A DNA stretch of 64,000 bases, from assembly GCF_963082655.1 (NCBI RefSeq), contig NC_081554.1, positions 51,152,750 through 51,216,749 on the forward strand. Direction: 5' to 3'. The position numbers and the translations under genes were made by a program. Shown piece by piece: positions 9,747 through 21,539 of this stretch. This DNA is from Stomoxys calcitrans. Lineage: Eukaryota; Arthropoda; Insecta; Diptera; Muscidae. Numbering within the stretch: position 1 is the first letter of the stretch; each line of letters opens with the position of its first letter. The notes beneath the pieces are model-generated. The model saw nothing but the letters and a program-made list of their open reading frames with translations. It ran no database searches and was not told where the DNA came from.

Positions 9747-11052
9747 AACAAGTAAAAGCGTGCTAAGTTCGGCCGGGCCGAATCTTATATACCCTCCACC
9801 ATGGATCGCATTTGTCGAGTTCTTTTCCCGGCATCTCTTCTAAGGCAAAAAAAAAGGATATAAATAAAGATTTGGTCCGGTTTTGACCACAATTAAATTA
9901 TATTTATGTTGGAGACCTGTGTAAAATGTCAGCCAATTCGAATAAGAATTGCGCTCTTTGTGGGCTCAAGAAGTAAAATAGAGAGATCGATTTATATGGA
10001 AGATGTATCGGGCTATAGACCGATTCAGACCATAATAGACACGTATGTTGATGGTCATGAGAGAATCCGTCGTACTTTCAGGCAAATCGGATAATAATTG
10101 CGACCTCTAGAGGCTCAAGAAGTCAAGATCCCAGATCGGTTTATATGGCAGCTATATCAGGTTATGGACCGATTTGAACCATACTTGGCACAGTTGTTGG
10201 ATACAATAACGAAACACGTCGTGCAAAATTTCATTTCAATCGGATAAGAATTGCGCACTCTAGAGGCTCAAGAATTCAAGACCCAAGATCGGGTTATACG
10301 ACAGCTATATCAGGTTATGGACCGATTTGAACCATACTTGGCACAGTTGTTGGATATTATGACGAAATACTTCGCGCAAAAACTCATTCAAATAGGATAA
10401 GAATTGTGCCCTCTAGAGGCTTAAGAAGTCAAGACCCCAGATCGGTTTATATGACAGCTATATCAGGTTATGAACCGATTTGAACCATACTTGGCACAGT
10501 TGTTGGATATCATGACGAAATACTTCGTGCAAAAACTCATTCAAATCGGATAAGAATTGTGCCCTCTAGAGGCTCAAGAAGTCAAGACCCAAGATCGGTT
10601 TATACGACAGCTATATCAGGTTATGGACCGATTTGAACCATACTTGGCACAGTTGTTGGATATCATAACAGAACACGTCGTGCAAAATTTCATTTCAATC
10701 GGATAAGAATTGCGCACTCTAGAGGCTCAAGAATTCAAGACCCAAGATCGGTTTATATGGCAGCTATATCGAAACATGGACCGATATGGCCCATTTACAA
10801 TACCAACCGACCTACACTAATAAGAAGTATTTGTGCAAAATTTCAAGCGGCTAGCTTTACTCCTTCGGTAGTTAGCGTGCTTTCGACAGACAGACGGACG
10901 GACGGACGGACGGACATGGCTAGATCGACATAAAATGTCGGGACGATCAAGAATATATTTACTTTATGGGGTCTCAGACGAATATTTCGAGTAGTTACAA
11001 ACAGAATGACGAAATTAGTATACCCCCCATCTTATGGTGGAGGGTATAAAAA
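9747..11052 (-). mobile_element. DINE-like element, subfamily 1, full length, inserted in a SINE
   Basis: Begins with the hairpin end (CTTGTT...TTCGGCCCGGCCGAA in element orientation) and ends at GTGGAGGGTATAAAAA. Several 153-bp core units and a (GTCY)n tract near 10885-10915 lie between. SINE head to the left and SINE tail to the right show it landed in the A-rich part of the SINE. Confidence 0.82.
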
Positions 11053-11282
11053 TTGCCAGCAGTGGTTATCTCTTCTTAATGCTGGCGACATTTGTCAGGT
11101 ACTTTCCCATGTAAAAAATGTTCCCCAAAGAGGTGTCGCACTGCGGCACGCCGTTCGGACTCGGCTATAAAAAGGAGGTCGCTTATCATTGAGCCTAATA
11201 TTGAATCGGACAGCTCCCGTTGTTTTGTAAGAAGTTTGCCCAAGTTCCTTAATGGAATGCTTATGGGCAAATTTGCCCACAG
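11053..11282 (+). mobile_element. tRNA-derived SINE, tail (split copy)
   Basis: 'ttcttaatgctggcgacatt', 'ccccaaagaggtgtcgcact', 'ggactcggctataaaaagg' and 'gaagtttgccc' are in the order seen in complete copies (18507-18795, 50018-50300). Confidence 0.78.
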
Positions 11283-11492
11283 ATCTTTCGATTTAAGTTA
11301 TTGGATCCAAAAAGAGGGGGAAATTTTTTACCGTTTTGAACACTCGACGTCCTGGCATCATATTTCGATATACCTGATATGGGTTGATAAATGATGCATT
11401 TTTTAACGGACTATGACAAAGGGTTGCAAATACATAAATCCGAGGTTGTGGGTATCCAATGTTCAGCGCGACCCAACCCAACTTGTTTTATA
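11283..11492 (+). repeat. degraded DINE-like 3' end (subfamily 3-like)
   Basis: Ends 'ggttgtgggtatccaatgtt' followed by a decayed hairpin and 'cttgtttt', as in the 3' ends at 26600-26655 and 50470-50540. Confidence 0.5.
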
Positions 11493-12220
11493 ATGATGTG
11501 ACCGTCTTCACTTCTCACTCACCGTATCTAAATCAGCATCCTCTAGAACACATTTTGGATAAGACTCCTGCAGATAATTTCCTTGTACTGGAAATTCAGC
11601 AATGCTCGCTAAAGTGCTCACCAAAAATATCAATGCTCGAATTGAAAACTTTTTACTCAACATTTGACGTTGCATTGTTGAAAACGAGAAATGAACCGAA
11701 ATTAATATCCCACAATGTTAGAAGAGTCACAATACAAAACCAAATGAAATCGCTGCCTTCATCTAAACACTGGTATGAATAACATTCAATGTATGAAATA
11801 GGGCGTATAATTACTGAATATGAATTAAGATTCAATTCGATTGATAACTAAAAAAAAAAACTTTACAATTCAAGGTCAGTTCAGTCAATATCATATATTG
11901 GTAGATCAAAATTTAAAATAAAAATTATTGAACAATTTTTAATACATGCATGCTCTCTGACTCTTTTTAAAAATATTTTCTAAATATTGTCATTAAAAAT
12001 GTATTTGAAATGGCTGACTTCTACAATCGCAACATTCGATATTTTCGGTATGTCTAATAATGAATAACGATAGTATCGATACTATCCTTAATTTTCCATT
12101 ACCTATATATCAAACGAAAATGGGATATCGAATGATATTTTTTCCATCAATACTATTACAAAAATTTAATTTTTTGCGAAATTTAACAAAATTAACCGAT
12201 CCGACACTGACTATATTATA
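11493..12220. other. AT-rich unique DNA, no gene recognised
   Basis: Longest open frame (about 107 codons ending at 11782) starts in the preceding repeat end and resembles nothing I know. 11900-12200 is very A/T-rich. Confidence 0.5.
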
Positions 12221-12306
12221 TAAAATACATTACGCCTATAGAGGGCGCAATATTCAATCAATTGGGCTAAAATTTTCCACAATGATTTCTTTCATAACTT
12301 CCAACC
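12221..12306 (+). repeat. DINE core scrap
   Basis: 'cgcctatagagggcgcaatattc' type subfamily-1 core, interrupted by the next element. Confidence 0.55.
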
Positions 12307-13697
12307 GATTTTGTATACCCTTCACCACATAGGATGGGGGTATACTTATTTCGTCATTGTATTTGTAACACATCGAAATATGCGTCTAAGGCCACATAAA
12401 GTATATATAAAAGTCGAAGTAGCCATGCCCGTTCGTCCGTCTGTCTGTTGCAAGCACGCTAACTATCGAAGGAGTAAAGCTAGGCGCTTGAAATTTCGCA
12501 CAAATACATTTTAATGGTGTAGGTTAGTTGGGATTGTGAATGGGCCAAATCGGTCCATGTTTTGATATAGCTGCTTTATAAACCGATCTTGAATTTTGAC
12601 TTCTTGAGCCACTAGTGGGCGAAATTCTTATCTGATTTGGTTGAAATTTTGCACAAAGTGTTTTGCTATGAATTTGAACAACTGTGGTAAGTATGGTTGA
12701 CATCGGTTCATAACCTGATATAGCTGTCATATAAACCGATCTGGTTCTTGACCCTCTAGAGGGCGCAATTCTCATCCGACTTGACTGAAATTTTGCACAT
12801 GGAGTATCACTTCCAACAACTGTGTAAGGTGTAGTTAAAATCGGTTCTTAACCTGATATAGATGCCATATAAACCGCACTTGGGCCTTGACTTCTTGAGC
12901 TTTCAGAGGAAGCAATTGTTGCCCGATTTGGCTGTAAGTTTACACATGATGTTTTGGTATTGCTTCTCACTGTGCTAAGTATGGTTCAAATCGGTTCATA
13001 ATCGGTTCGTAAAAACCGATCTTGGGCCTTGACTTCTTCAGCCTCTAGAGGGCGCAATTATCATCCGATTTGATTGAAATTTTGCAAGTGGTGTTTTGGT
13101 TTTGGTATCCAACAACTGTGCAGAATATTGTTGAAATCGGCCTTCAACCTGGTCAAGCTGCCAAATTAACCGATCTTGGATCTTGATTTCTTGAGCCTCC
13201 GGTGGGCGCAATTCTAATTCGATTTGGGTTTTGTAATGACTTTCAATAACTTTGCTTAATATGGCGCAAATCAGTTCATAACCTGATAGCTGCCATATAA
13301 ATCGATCTTGGGTCTTGAATTCTTGAGCCTCCGGTGGGCCCAATTGTCATCCGACGTGGCAGAAATTTTGTACCACCGCTTCTCCCATGACCATCAATAT
13401 ACGTGTCTAATATGGTCTGAATCCATCTATAGATTGATACGGCTCCCATATAAACTTTCTTTCGAGTTTGCTTCTTGAGCCCCCACATGGCACATTTCTT
13501 ATCGGGATTGCCTGAAATATTGCACAATGTCTCATACTATAATCTACAACATTCAATTCACTTATGGTCCGAAACGGACTACAACTTGAAATATCTCCAA
13601 TAGCATAACAATTCTCATCCATTATTCTTTGTTTTTCCCAAACAGAGATACCGCGCAAAGAGCTCGACAAATGCGATCTATGGTGGAGGGTATAAAA
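12307..13697 (+). mobile_element. DINE-like element, subfamily 1, lacking its terminal hairpin
   Basis: Starts TATACCCTTCACCAC...GGGGGTATACTTATTTCGTC, then (GTCY)n near 12430-12450 and seven or so core units. It ends at ATGGTGGAGGGTATAAAAA, where RTE sequence begins without the GC hairpin. A 3'-truncated or replaced end. Confidence 0.75.
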
Positions 13698-15000
13698 AGG
13701 AAATGGAAAGACGTGAGTGTCAGCGACTTGAGATGTGCAGAATGAAGTCCGCAAATTCTACCAAAGACTTAAACATCAAACCAATGGCTTTGGTGCATCC
13801 TTCTGCAGAGACAAAGAAGGAAATCTGGTAACTGACACAGATAACATGCTGAGGATATGGAAAGAAACTGCTAGTTTCCGGCGATGGCGGTGAAGAGGAT
13901 ACCGCAGAACAAATCCCTGATGATGGTATAAAATGTCTACCTCCTAGTCAGAATGAGTTCCAAGTAGCAGTGACCCGACTAAAGAACAACAAAGCAGCAG
14001 GCGCCAACGGGTTACCCGCTGAACTATTTAAGACCGGTGGCCAAACGCTAATAAGGCGTATGCATCAACTTGTCAGCGCAATTTGGCCAGACGAACTGGT
14101 AAATCCAACCTAGACCATTCACACTGCGCCAAATCCTGGGAAGGGCCCGAGAAGGACATAACAACACCTACCATCTCTTTGTTGACTACAAAGCCGATTT
14201 CGATACCCCTATACGTTCAAGGTTTTTCAAGACTCTGCAGGATGACACTTGCTGATACAAGTTTCTCTGTAAGAATCGAAAGAATCTCTCCAAATCATTA
14301 AATACAAAATGAAGTTTCAGACAAGGAGACAGTCTATCGTGTGATCTCTTTAATATCCAGCTGGAGAAGATTATACGATATACAGATGTGAAGCGATATG
14401 GCACAATACTCACAAGAGAACAAATGCTACTCACCTGTACCGACGACATCGACATCATAGGTTGGTCAACGGAAGTAGTAACTGCAGACCTTGAAATAAA
14501 CGAAAGAAAGTCAGTGAAAATAGGTCTGGCAGTAAATGGAGATAAGAAAAAATAGATAATTTCAACTCCCAAAACGCCTTGTAAAACCGATCAGATAAAT
14601 CGTGCTAAGTTCCTGCGAGCCGAATCCTGCGAACCCACCAGGATGGATTCCGTCGTGACAAAACACTACGTACAAAATTTCACCCAAAAGCGAATGAAAT
14701 CAGTTTTTAAATAAATCGAAGAATACTACAGGCAAACACATGCTACTTTGGATTAAGTAAGCAGTTCAGAAACGAGGCCACCTCTCGACAGACGGAGATT
14801 ACTCTATACAAGACACTGATACTTCCAGTGTTGATATATGGTTCAGAGGCATAGGTACTCGTGAAAGCAGACGAGACAGTGCTTGGAGTTTTTGAGAGAA
14901 ATATTCTTTGTAAAAAATATTGAACAGTTTTCGTTAATGGAGAATATAGGCGTCGTATGAACCATGAGGTGTATGAGCTGTAGTTGACGATAGCATAGCT
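13698..15000 (+). pseudogene. RTE-like (family C) reverse transcriptase fragment C1
   Basis: Order: linker, 'LPPSQNEFQVAVTRLKNNKA', 'GLPAELFKTGG' (palm entry), 'RLCRMTLADTSFSVRIE', the catalytic box read as YTDDIDIIG or CTDDIDIIG near 14435 (normally YADD), then 'QFRNEATSRQTEITLYKTLI' and 'NGEYRRRMNHEVYELY'. Frameshifts are numerous, and a DINE scrap sits at 14592-14705. Closest in type to the RTE-like elements often annotated as 'craniofacial development protein 2-like'. No function. Confidence 0.78.
14592..14705 (-). mobile_element. short DINE-like 3' end inserted in C1
   Basis: 'cgtgctaagttcctgcgagccga' type hairpin region, CCCACCAGGATGG and one scrap of core. RTE coding resumes right after it. 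Confidence 0.65.
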
Positions 15001-15115
15001 CGCTTAGGTTAGGTGGAAAAGAGGGTGCGGATATTAATCCGCCCCATGCCACTATGAGCATACACCAAAGCCAGGAATCGGCTTGTTGTGCGCTCTAAAA
15101 CCTAAAAATTACTTT
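15001..15115. repeat. GGTTAGG-containing short segment, origin unknown
   Basis: 'taggttagg' followed by a small imperfect hairpin ('gcggatattaatccgc'). Possibly the 3' terminus of another retroelement; I cannot place it. Confidence 0.35.
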
Positions 15116-16420
15116 GAACAAGTGAAAGCCTGCTAAGTTCGGCCAAGCCGAATCTTATATACCCTCCACCATGTATCACATTTGTCGAGTTCTTTTCCCG
15201 ATATCTCTTTTTAGGCAAACAAAGGATAAAAGAAAAGAATTGCTATGCTATTGAAAATATATCAAGTTATAGTCCGATTCGCATCATAATTGAGGTGAAT
15301 GTTGGAGACCATATTAGAAGTTATTGCGTAAAATTTCAGCCAATTCTAAAAATAATTTCGCCATTTCGATGTTCAAGAAGTAAAATAGGGCGATCGGTTT
15401 ATATGGGAGCTGTATCGTATTTGACACGTATGTTGAAGGTCACTACAGAAGGCGTTTGTACAAAATTTCAGCCAAATCGGATAATACTTGGCCCCTCTAG
15501 AGGCTCAAGAAGTCAAGATCCTAGAACGATTTGTATGGCAGCTATATCAGGTTATGGACCGATTTCAAGCATACTTAGCACAGTTGTTGGAAGTCATAAC
15601 AAACTATGTCATGCAAAATTTCATCCAAATCGGTTAAGAATTGCGCTCTGTAATGGCTCAAGAAATCAAGATCCCAGATCGGTTTGTATGACAGCTATAT
15701 CAGGTTATGAAGCCATTTGAAACATACTTAGCAAAGTTGTTGGAAGACATACAAAAATAAAATCTGATAAGAATTTCTCCTACTTGTGGTTCAAGAAGTC
15801 AAGATCCCACATCGGTTTATATGACAGCTATATCAACCAAATTGAATAAGAATTGCGCCTCTTGTTGCTCAAGAAGTCAAGATCCAAGATCGGTTTCTAT
15901 GGCAGCTGTATCAAAACATGGACCAATATGGCCCATTTACAATCCCATCCGACCTACACTAATAAGAAGGAATCGTGCAAAATTTCCACCGGCTAGCTTT
16001 GCTCCTTCGAAAGTTAGCGTGCTTTCGACAGACAGACGGACGGACATGGCTAAATCGACATAAAATGTAACGACGTTAAAGAATTTATATATTGGGTTGC
16101 CCAAAAAGTAATTGCGGATTTTTTAAAAGAAAGTAAATGCATTTTTAATAAAACTTAGAATAAACTTTAATCAAATATACTTTTTTTACACTTGTTTTCT
16201 AAAGCAAGCTAAAAGTAGCAGCTGATAACTGACAGAAGAAAGAATGCAATTACAGAGTCACAAGCTGTGAAAAAATTTGTCAACGCCGACTATATGAAAA
16301 ATCCGCAATTACTTTTTGGGCAACCAATACTTTACGAGGTCTTAGACGAATATTTCGAGAAGTAACAAACAGAATGACGAAATTAGTATACCCCCATCCG
16401 ATGGTGGAGGGTATAAAAAG
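15116..16420 (-). mobile_element. DINE-like element, subfamily 1, with nested MITE
   Basis: Hairpin is slightly broken (TTCGGCCAAGCCGAA). Core units repeat every 153 bp (15524, 15677). The 141-codon open frame at 15295-15720 is only the repeated 51-residue translation of the core. The (GTCY)n tract is near 16025-16045. The (TA)n module is interrupted by the MITE at 16092-16327. Confidence 0.8.
16092..16327 (+). mobile_element. mariner-type MITE, copy a
   Basis: Terminal inverted repeats of about 30 bp, starting TTGGGTTGCCCAAAAAGTAA and ending in its complement, flanked by TA duplications (16090-16091, 16328-16329). 236 bp, no ORF. Right end lacks one C. Confidence 0.9.
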
Positions 16421-16735
16421 AAAATTTGAAGTTAGGAATTCCGTGCTACTTACAAATTCCTTATTTGTTTTCCATACCTGTTATTGTGTCCCCACCCAAG
16501 TGCCGGTATCTGAGAGCTGCGAATGCTGGGCAAGGACATAAGACCTACACATGCCATCACTTGCCGCACCGATTTGGGCAAGTAGTCCTATATGTGCCGT
16601 TATGACACCAAAAGCTATACTGATATCCTTCTCACCGGATCCGAATCATCCCATAGGATTTTCACCGTCCTACCTACTGTTGCGTTGTTCCACAGTGCTA
16701 CATATGCGTTCGTCGCCCACACGTCACACATAGAA
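16421..16735 (-). pseudogene. family B 3' end fragment
   Basis: Minus-strand sequence matches 61640-61990: the zinc-knuckle region, 'tgggtggggacacaataac' and the tail 'gtagcacggaattcctaact'. The adjoining DINE landed just beyond the B tail. Confidence 0.65.
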
Positions 16736-17215
16736 AAATCAAGCACGGCGTTGACAAAGTGGCTACATTCGTTCATAAAAGTGAATCAACACACAGATGC
16801 TATTAGATGAACAACAAATATTTATAAACCAACGACAGTTATGTTGAACAAAACGTCCACAGCCGTTCACATTCTTACAATCTCTAGTGCACAGTTTATT
16901 TAAAGATTACAAAAAGCTTTTGTGTGCCGATGAGCATCGAAACTGTATTCCATCAATACCATTGTGTGTTAACAAAGGCCTTACCACATTGCACCACGGC
17001 CTGTTATACACATACAAGGTTTTAAGAGTCATTTAAACTTAAGCTTGGTATGCATACACATTTCGAAGGGATAATGTTCACCACGATCAGTGCATGAATC
17101 AACAACGCGTCTTCACAAAATCATCCACACTTGTTGACAATATTTCCAACAACGCCCGTGTATGATAATGACAACATTGGTGCATGATTTTGCAACATAT
17201 TTTTCCTACCAGTGC
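16736..17215. other. unique DNA, no gene recognised
   Basis: No repeat signature or long open frame. Short ORFs here lack any familiar motif. Confidence 0.5.
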
Positions 17216-17310
17216 ACGCTCTTTACTCGTACTGCATCGACCCGAAAGGCTTCGGGTTAACCAAGTTTATTAACGACAGCATGGCATAGTTACACGTATC
17301 AAAATATAAC
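17216..17310 (-). pseudogene. family B RNase H-adjacent scrap
   Basis: Antisense of 'INLVNPKPFGS', the linker present at 61555-61590. Confidence 0.6.
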
Positions 17311-17545
17311 GTCTGCGCCAGGTAGGGCATGTTGTCAGAATGGATGAAGAAGCTCCAGCAAAGAAATATTTTGAGGGCAAACACGGTGGTACACGCAAAC
17401 CGGGAGGACCAAAAGCCCGATGGAAAGTTCAAGTGGTGGGAGACACCTTGGTGTCTGAGATTTTAGAATGAGCGCATAAGATCGAGGCGCTTGGAACGCT
17501 ATTCTATGTTCGGCTAGTGGAACAAATGTTCTATCATAGTCAGTT
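17311..17545 (+). pseudogene. RTE-like C-terminus
   Basis: 'VGHVVRMDEEAPAKKYFEG', 'GGTRKPGGPKARWKVQVV' is the Arg-rich C-terminal block typical of RTE-like ORFs. Ends with the 'ttcggctagtggaacaaatg' tail. A remnant of the portion missing from C1/C2. Confidence 0.65.
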
Positions 17546-17554
17546 AAAGCCCTA

Positions 17555-17645
17555 ACGACCTACATTGATAGGAATTTCAAGCGGCTAGCTTTGTTCGTTC
17601 GACTGCTTACGTGATTTCCGGACATCGGACGGACGGACAAGCAAT
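17555..17645 (-). repeat. DINE-like 5' module scrap
   Basis: Contains 'caagcggctagctttgttcg' and a short GGAC run of the (GTCY)n module. Confidence 0.5.
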
Positions 17646-18287
17646 AACCCCCAACGACCATATAATTTTTTTAAAAATACAAATTTCTTTGTTTCTAACT
17701 TCCATTTAAATGAAGTAACTTCATGTGGCTGTGCACTATCATGTTGCGACAAAAGACTATATCTTAACGGCGAGGTCTCAGGACAATATATTGAAGTGTA
17801 TCAACCATTTTATAAATGTTTTGTTACCTCCACCTACTATGTTACATCGTAGCCTAAAAAGTTTAATTTCAGTCATAAAAGTTCCATCTCAGCGAGAATA
17901 TGTAATTGGCTTTATTATGAACTCAGTTCTTTGTGTGGTTGTCTCTTTAAACTAATCCTAGGAGGGACCAACGAACATTTTACCCCTCACTTAAATGCAA
18001 GTCCTTCCAAACTCATGCACTGGCATGAAACCTAAACTTCCGCTTTGCTTTGAATTCAGTTGCAGTCTTTTCCTTATGTTCTGAGTTTTTAGTTACTTCA
18101 GAGTTGATATTTTATACGAATTTCATTTTGGATGCATGTTCGCATGTTCCTTTGCTCTTAACGTTATTATTGTTGTTGTCCCTAATGTTTGGTGAAACAC
18201 CACACATTCTCATAAATCATAGAAAAGTTTTCACAACTCAACATGTTGGCGCAACAGTGGTGTTAAATTTCACTTCACCGAATATGT
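17646..18287. other. AT-rich unique DNA, no gene recognised
   Basis: Two open frames of 76 and 86 codons (17725, 18050) have no recognisable domain. Confidence 0.45.
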
Positions 18288-18860
18288 TTTTTTTATACCC
18301 ACTACCATAGGCGGGGGGTATACTAATCTAGTGATTCCGTTTGTAACACCTCGAACTATTGATCTAAGGCTCCATATATTCTGGATCGTCTCGACATTCC
18401 GAGTCGTTCCAGCCGTGGCGGTCCGTCCGTCTGTCGAAATCACGAAAGCTACCCACTTGACATTTTGCACAGATATTCAATATTGATGTGGGTCGTTAGA
18501 GAACGTTGAACATTCCATTAAGCAACAGGGGCAAACTTCTCACATATCAATGAGTGCTCACCGATTCAAGTTTAAGCTCAATGATAAAGGGTCACCCTTT
18601 ACAGCCGAGTCCGAACGGCGTGCCGTAGTGCGACACCTCTTTGTGGAGAAGTTTTTTACATGGCTGCCATACAAAATGGCCAGCATTAGGAGTGGATAAC
18701 CACAGCTGAAAATGTTTATGATGTTCTCGACAGGATTCGAACCCAGGCGTTCAGCGTAATAGGCGGACATACTAACCTCTGCGTTACGGTGGCCTTTGTA
18801 ATAGTGGCCTTAGATATAGCTCCCCTATAAACAGATCTCCAGATCTGATTTAATGATTTT
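18288..18860 (+). mobile_element. DINE-like element, subfamily 2, 5' part, with SINE inside
   Basis: Starts TATACCCACTACCATAGG...GGTATACTAATC, followed by (GTCY)n near 18420-18435. Interrupted by the SINE (18507-18795), then a scrap of core. The matching subfamily-2 3' end is probably 20879-20962, making two later elements nested inside. Confidence 0.65.
18507..18795 (-). mobile_element. tRNA-derived SINE, complete
   Basis: On the minus strand it starts GCCACCGTAACGCAGAGG (A-box TRGYNNANNNG-like) and carries the B-box GGTTCGAATCC. Then come the tRNA-unrelated body and the 'gcccctgttgcttaatgg' tail. About 289 bp. Transcribed by RNA polymerase III if active (family knowledge); mobilised by a LINE. 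Confidence 0.82.
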
Positions 18861-19557
18861 TTATACCCTCCACCAAAGGATGGGGGTATACTAATTTCGT
18901 CATTCTATTTGTAACTACTAGAAATATTCGTCTGAGACCCCATAAAGTATATTTATTCTTGATCGTCGCGACATTTTATGTCGATATAGCCATGTCCGTC
19001 CGTCTGTCGGTCCGTCCGTCTGTTCGTCTGTCTGTCGAAAGCACGCTAACTTCCGAAAGAGTAAAGCTAGCCGCTTGAAATTTTGCAAAAATACTTCTTA
19101 TTAGTGAAGGTCGGTTGGTATTGTAAATGGACCATATATGTCCATGTTTCGATATAGCTGCCATATAAACCGATCTTGGGTCTTGACTTCTTGAGCCTCT
19201 AGAGGTCGCAGTTCTTATCCGATTGGAATGAAATTTTGCACGACGTGTTTTGTTATGATATCCAACAACTGCGCCTAGTATGGTTTAAATCGGTCCATAA
19301 CCTGATATAGCTGCTATATAAACCGATCTTGGGTCTTGACTTCTTGAGCCTCTAGAGGGCGCAATTCTTTTACGATTGGAATGAAATTTTGCACGACGTG
19401 TTTTGTTATGATATCCAACAACTGCGCCTGGTATGGTTTAAATCGGTCCATAACCTGATATAGCTGCCATATAAACCGATCTTGGGTCTTGACTTCTTGA
19501 GCCTATAGAGGGCGCAATTCCTATTCGATTTGGCTGAAACTTTGCAAGACGTATTTT
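18861..19557 (+). mobile_element. DINE-like element, subfamily 1, 5' part
   Basis: TATACCCTCCACCAAAGGATGGGGG start, (GTCY)n at 18990-19040, and three core units. Cut off by the next element at 19558; its 3' end was not found. Confidence 0.72.
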
Positions 19558-20878
19558 TATACCCTCCACCATAGGATGGGGGGTATACTAATTTCGTCAT
19601 TCTGTTTGTAACTACTCGAAATATTCGTCTGAGACCCCATAAAGTATATATATTTTTGATCGTCGTGACATTTTATGTCGATCTAGCCATGTCCGTCCGT
19701 CTGTCTGTCGAAAGCACGCTAACTTCCGAAAGAGTAAAGCTAGCCGCTTGAAATTTTGCACAAATACTTCTTATTAGTGTAGGTCGGCTGGAATTGTAAA
19801 TAGACCATAAATGTCCATGTTTCGATATAGCTGCCATATAAACCGATCTTGGGTCTTGACTTCTTGAGCCTCTAGAGGTCGCAGTTCTTATCCGATTGGA
19901 ATGAAATTTTGCACGACGTGTTTTGTTATGATATCCAACAACTGCGCCAAGTATGGTTTAAATCGGTCCATAACCTGATATAGCTGCCATATAAACCGAT
20001 CTTGGGTCTTGATTGCTTGAGCCTCTAGAGGGCGCAATTCTTTTACGATTGAAATGAAATTTCGCACGACGTGTTTTGTTATGATATCCAACAACTGTGC
20101 CTAGTATGGTTCAAATCGGTCCATAACCAGATGTAGCTGCCATATAAACCGATCTTGGGTCGTGACTTCTTGAGCCTCTAGAGGGCGCAATTCCTATCCG
20201 ATTGGAATGAAATTTTGCATGATGTGTTTTGTTATGATATCCAACAACTGTGTCAAGTATGGTTCAAATCGGTCAAGAATCTGATATAGCTGCCATACAA
20301 ACCGATCTTGGGTCTTGACTTCTTGAGCTTCTAGAGGTCGCAATTCTTATCCGATTTGGCACAGATTTTGTACAATGGCTTCTCCCATGGCCTTCAACAT
20401 ACGTGTGCAATATGGTCTGAATCGATCTATAGCTTGACACAGCTCCCATATCAACTCGCGATTTTGCTTCTTAAGCCAGAAATCGGACTATAACTTAATA
20501 TATTGGGTTGCCCAAAAAGTAATTGCGGATTTTTTAAAAGAAAGTAAATGCATTTTTAATAAAACTTAGAATGAACTTTCATCAAATATACTTTTTTTTA
20601 CACTTTTTTTCTAAAGCAAGCTAAAAGTAACAGCTGATAACTAACAGAAGAAAGAATGCAATTACAGAGTCACAAGCTGTGAAAAAATTTGTCAACGCCG
20701 ACTATATGAAAAATCCGCAATTACTTTTTGGGCAACCCAACAGCTCCTCCTCCTCCGTCCATATTCATTATTCTTTGTTTGCCTAAAAAGAGATACTGCG
20801 CAAAGAACTCGACAGATGCGATCCATGCTGGAGGGTATATAAGATTCGGCCTGGCCGAACTTGGCACGCTCATATTTT
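19558..20878 (+). mobile_element. DINE-like element, subfamily 1, full length, with nested MITE
   Basis: From TATACCCTCCACCATAGG through (GTCY)n (19690-19710) and about five core units. The 3' inverted repeat and hairpin (TTCGGCCTGGCCGAA) lie near 20830-20860. MITE copy b sits at 20503-20740. Confidence 0.78.
20503..20740 (+). mobile_element. mariner-type MITE, copy b
   Basis: 238 bp, both terminal inverted repeats intact. TA precedes the left end (20501-20502) but the right flank reads CA, so one duplication has mutated. Confidence 0.85.
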
Positions 20879-20962
20879 TTTTTTTGTAAATTTTTAGCAG
20901 AATCCATGGTGGTGGGTTCCCAGTATTCGGCAAGGCCGAACTTAGCACGCTTTTACTTGTTT
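20879..20962 (+). mobile_element. DINE-like element, subfamily 2, 3' end
   Basis: 'gcagaatccatggtggtggg', hairpin TTCGGCAAGGCCGAA and terminal TACTTGTTTTTT. Likely the end of the element opened at 18288. Confidence 0.65.
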
Positions 20963-21205
20963 TTTTTTTTTGCCATGAAAGCCTGAGTCTCTTAGCATTT
21001 TTCCATATACGTGTATAAAAAGACCCCATATGGTGAGAGTGGAGTGCTTTAATAATATATTTATTTATGTTTTAATGTATGCGGTTTCCTTAAGAACACC
21101 ATGAGGGGAGTTCATTTAAAAATCTAATGAATTAATTTGAAGCGAGTAAGGAAAGACAAAAGTCGAGCGGTGCCAACCATATAATACCATACACCTACCT
21201 TTTAA
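20963..21205. other. unique DNA, nothing recognised
   Basis: No repeat or coding signature seen. Confidence 0.4.
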
Positions 21206-21539
21206 AGCCACCTCAAAAAGAGGTGTAACACTGCGGCACGCCGTTCAGGAGCGGCAATATTAGTCGAAATCGGACGAACTTACATATGGGAGCTCTATCC
21301 AAATCTGAATCAATTTTAATGGGCTTCGTGTCATGGCTAAAAAATATGCCTGTGCCATATTTTAAGATGATTGGCTGAAAATCTGATTCAATTTCAATGG
21401 GCTTCGTCTCATGGCAAAAAAATATGCCTGTGCTAAATTTAAAGATGATGTGCAACCTGTTCTTTGTTCATCTGGATGGAAATTTAAATTTTCGGACAAA
21501 AGACAATATGTTGATAAAATTTTCTCTTAAGACAAAATT
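21206..21539. repeat. SINE scrap and 77-bp tandem duplication
   Basis: 21208-21255 is the 'agaggtg..cactgcggcacgcc' SINE block. 21300-21455 is two copies, about 77 bp apart, of a segment with 'aatgggcttcgt.tcatgg'. 21490-21545 has two degenerate copies of the 29-bp motif that forms the array at 40968 (on the minus strand). Confidence 0.55.

Noticed and set aside
15001..15115. Promoter or insulator near the GCGGAT hairpin
   Set aside because: Only a small imperfect hairpin next to a retroelement-like tail; no promoter motif.
15295..15720. 141-codon open frame as a protein gene
   Set aside because: It is the 51-residue translation of the 153-bp DINE core repeated; no start context and no conservation beyond the DNA repeat.
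18720..18795. Functional tRNA gene (A- and B-box present)
   Set aside because: The tRNA head does not fold into a cloverleaf in my reading and continues into the SINE body shared by several copies.
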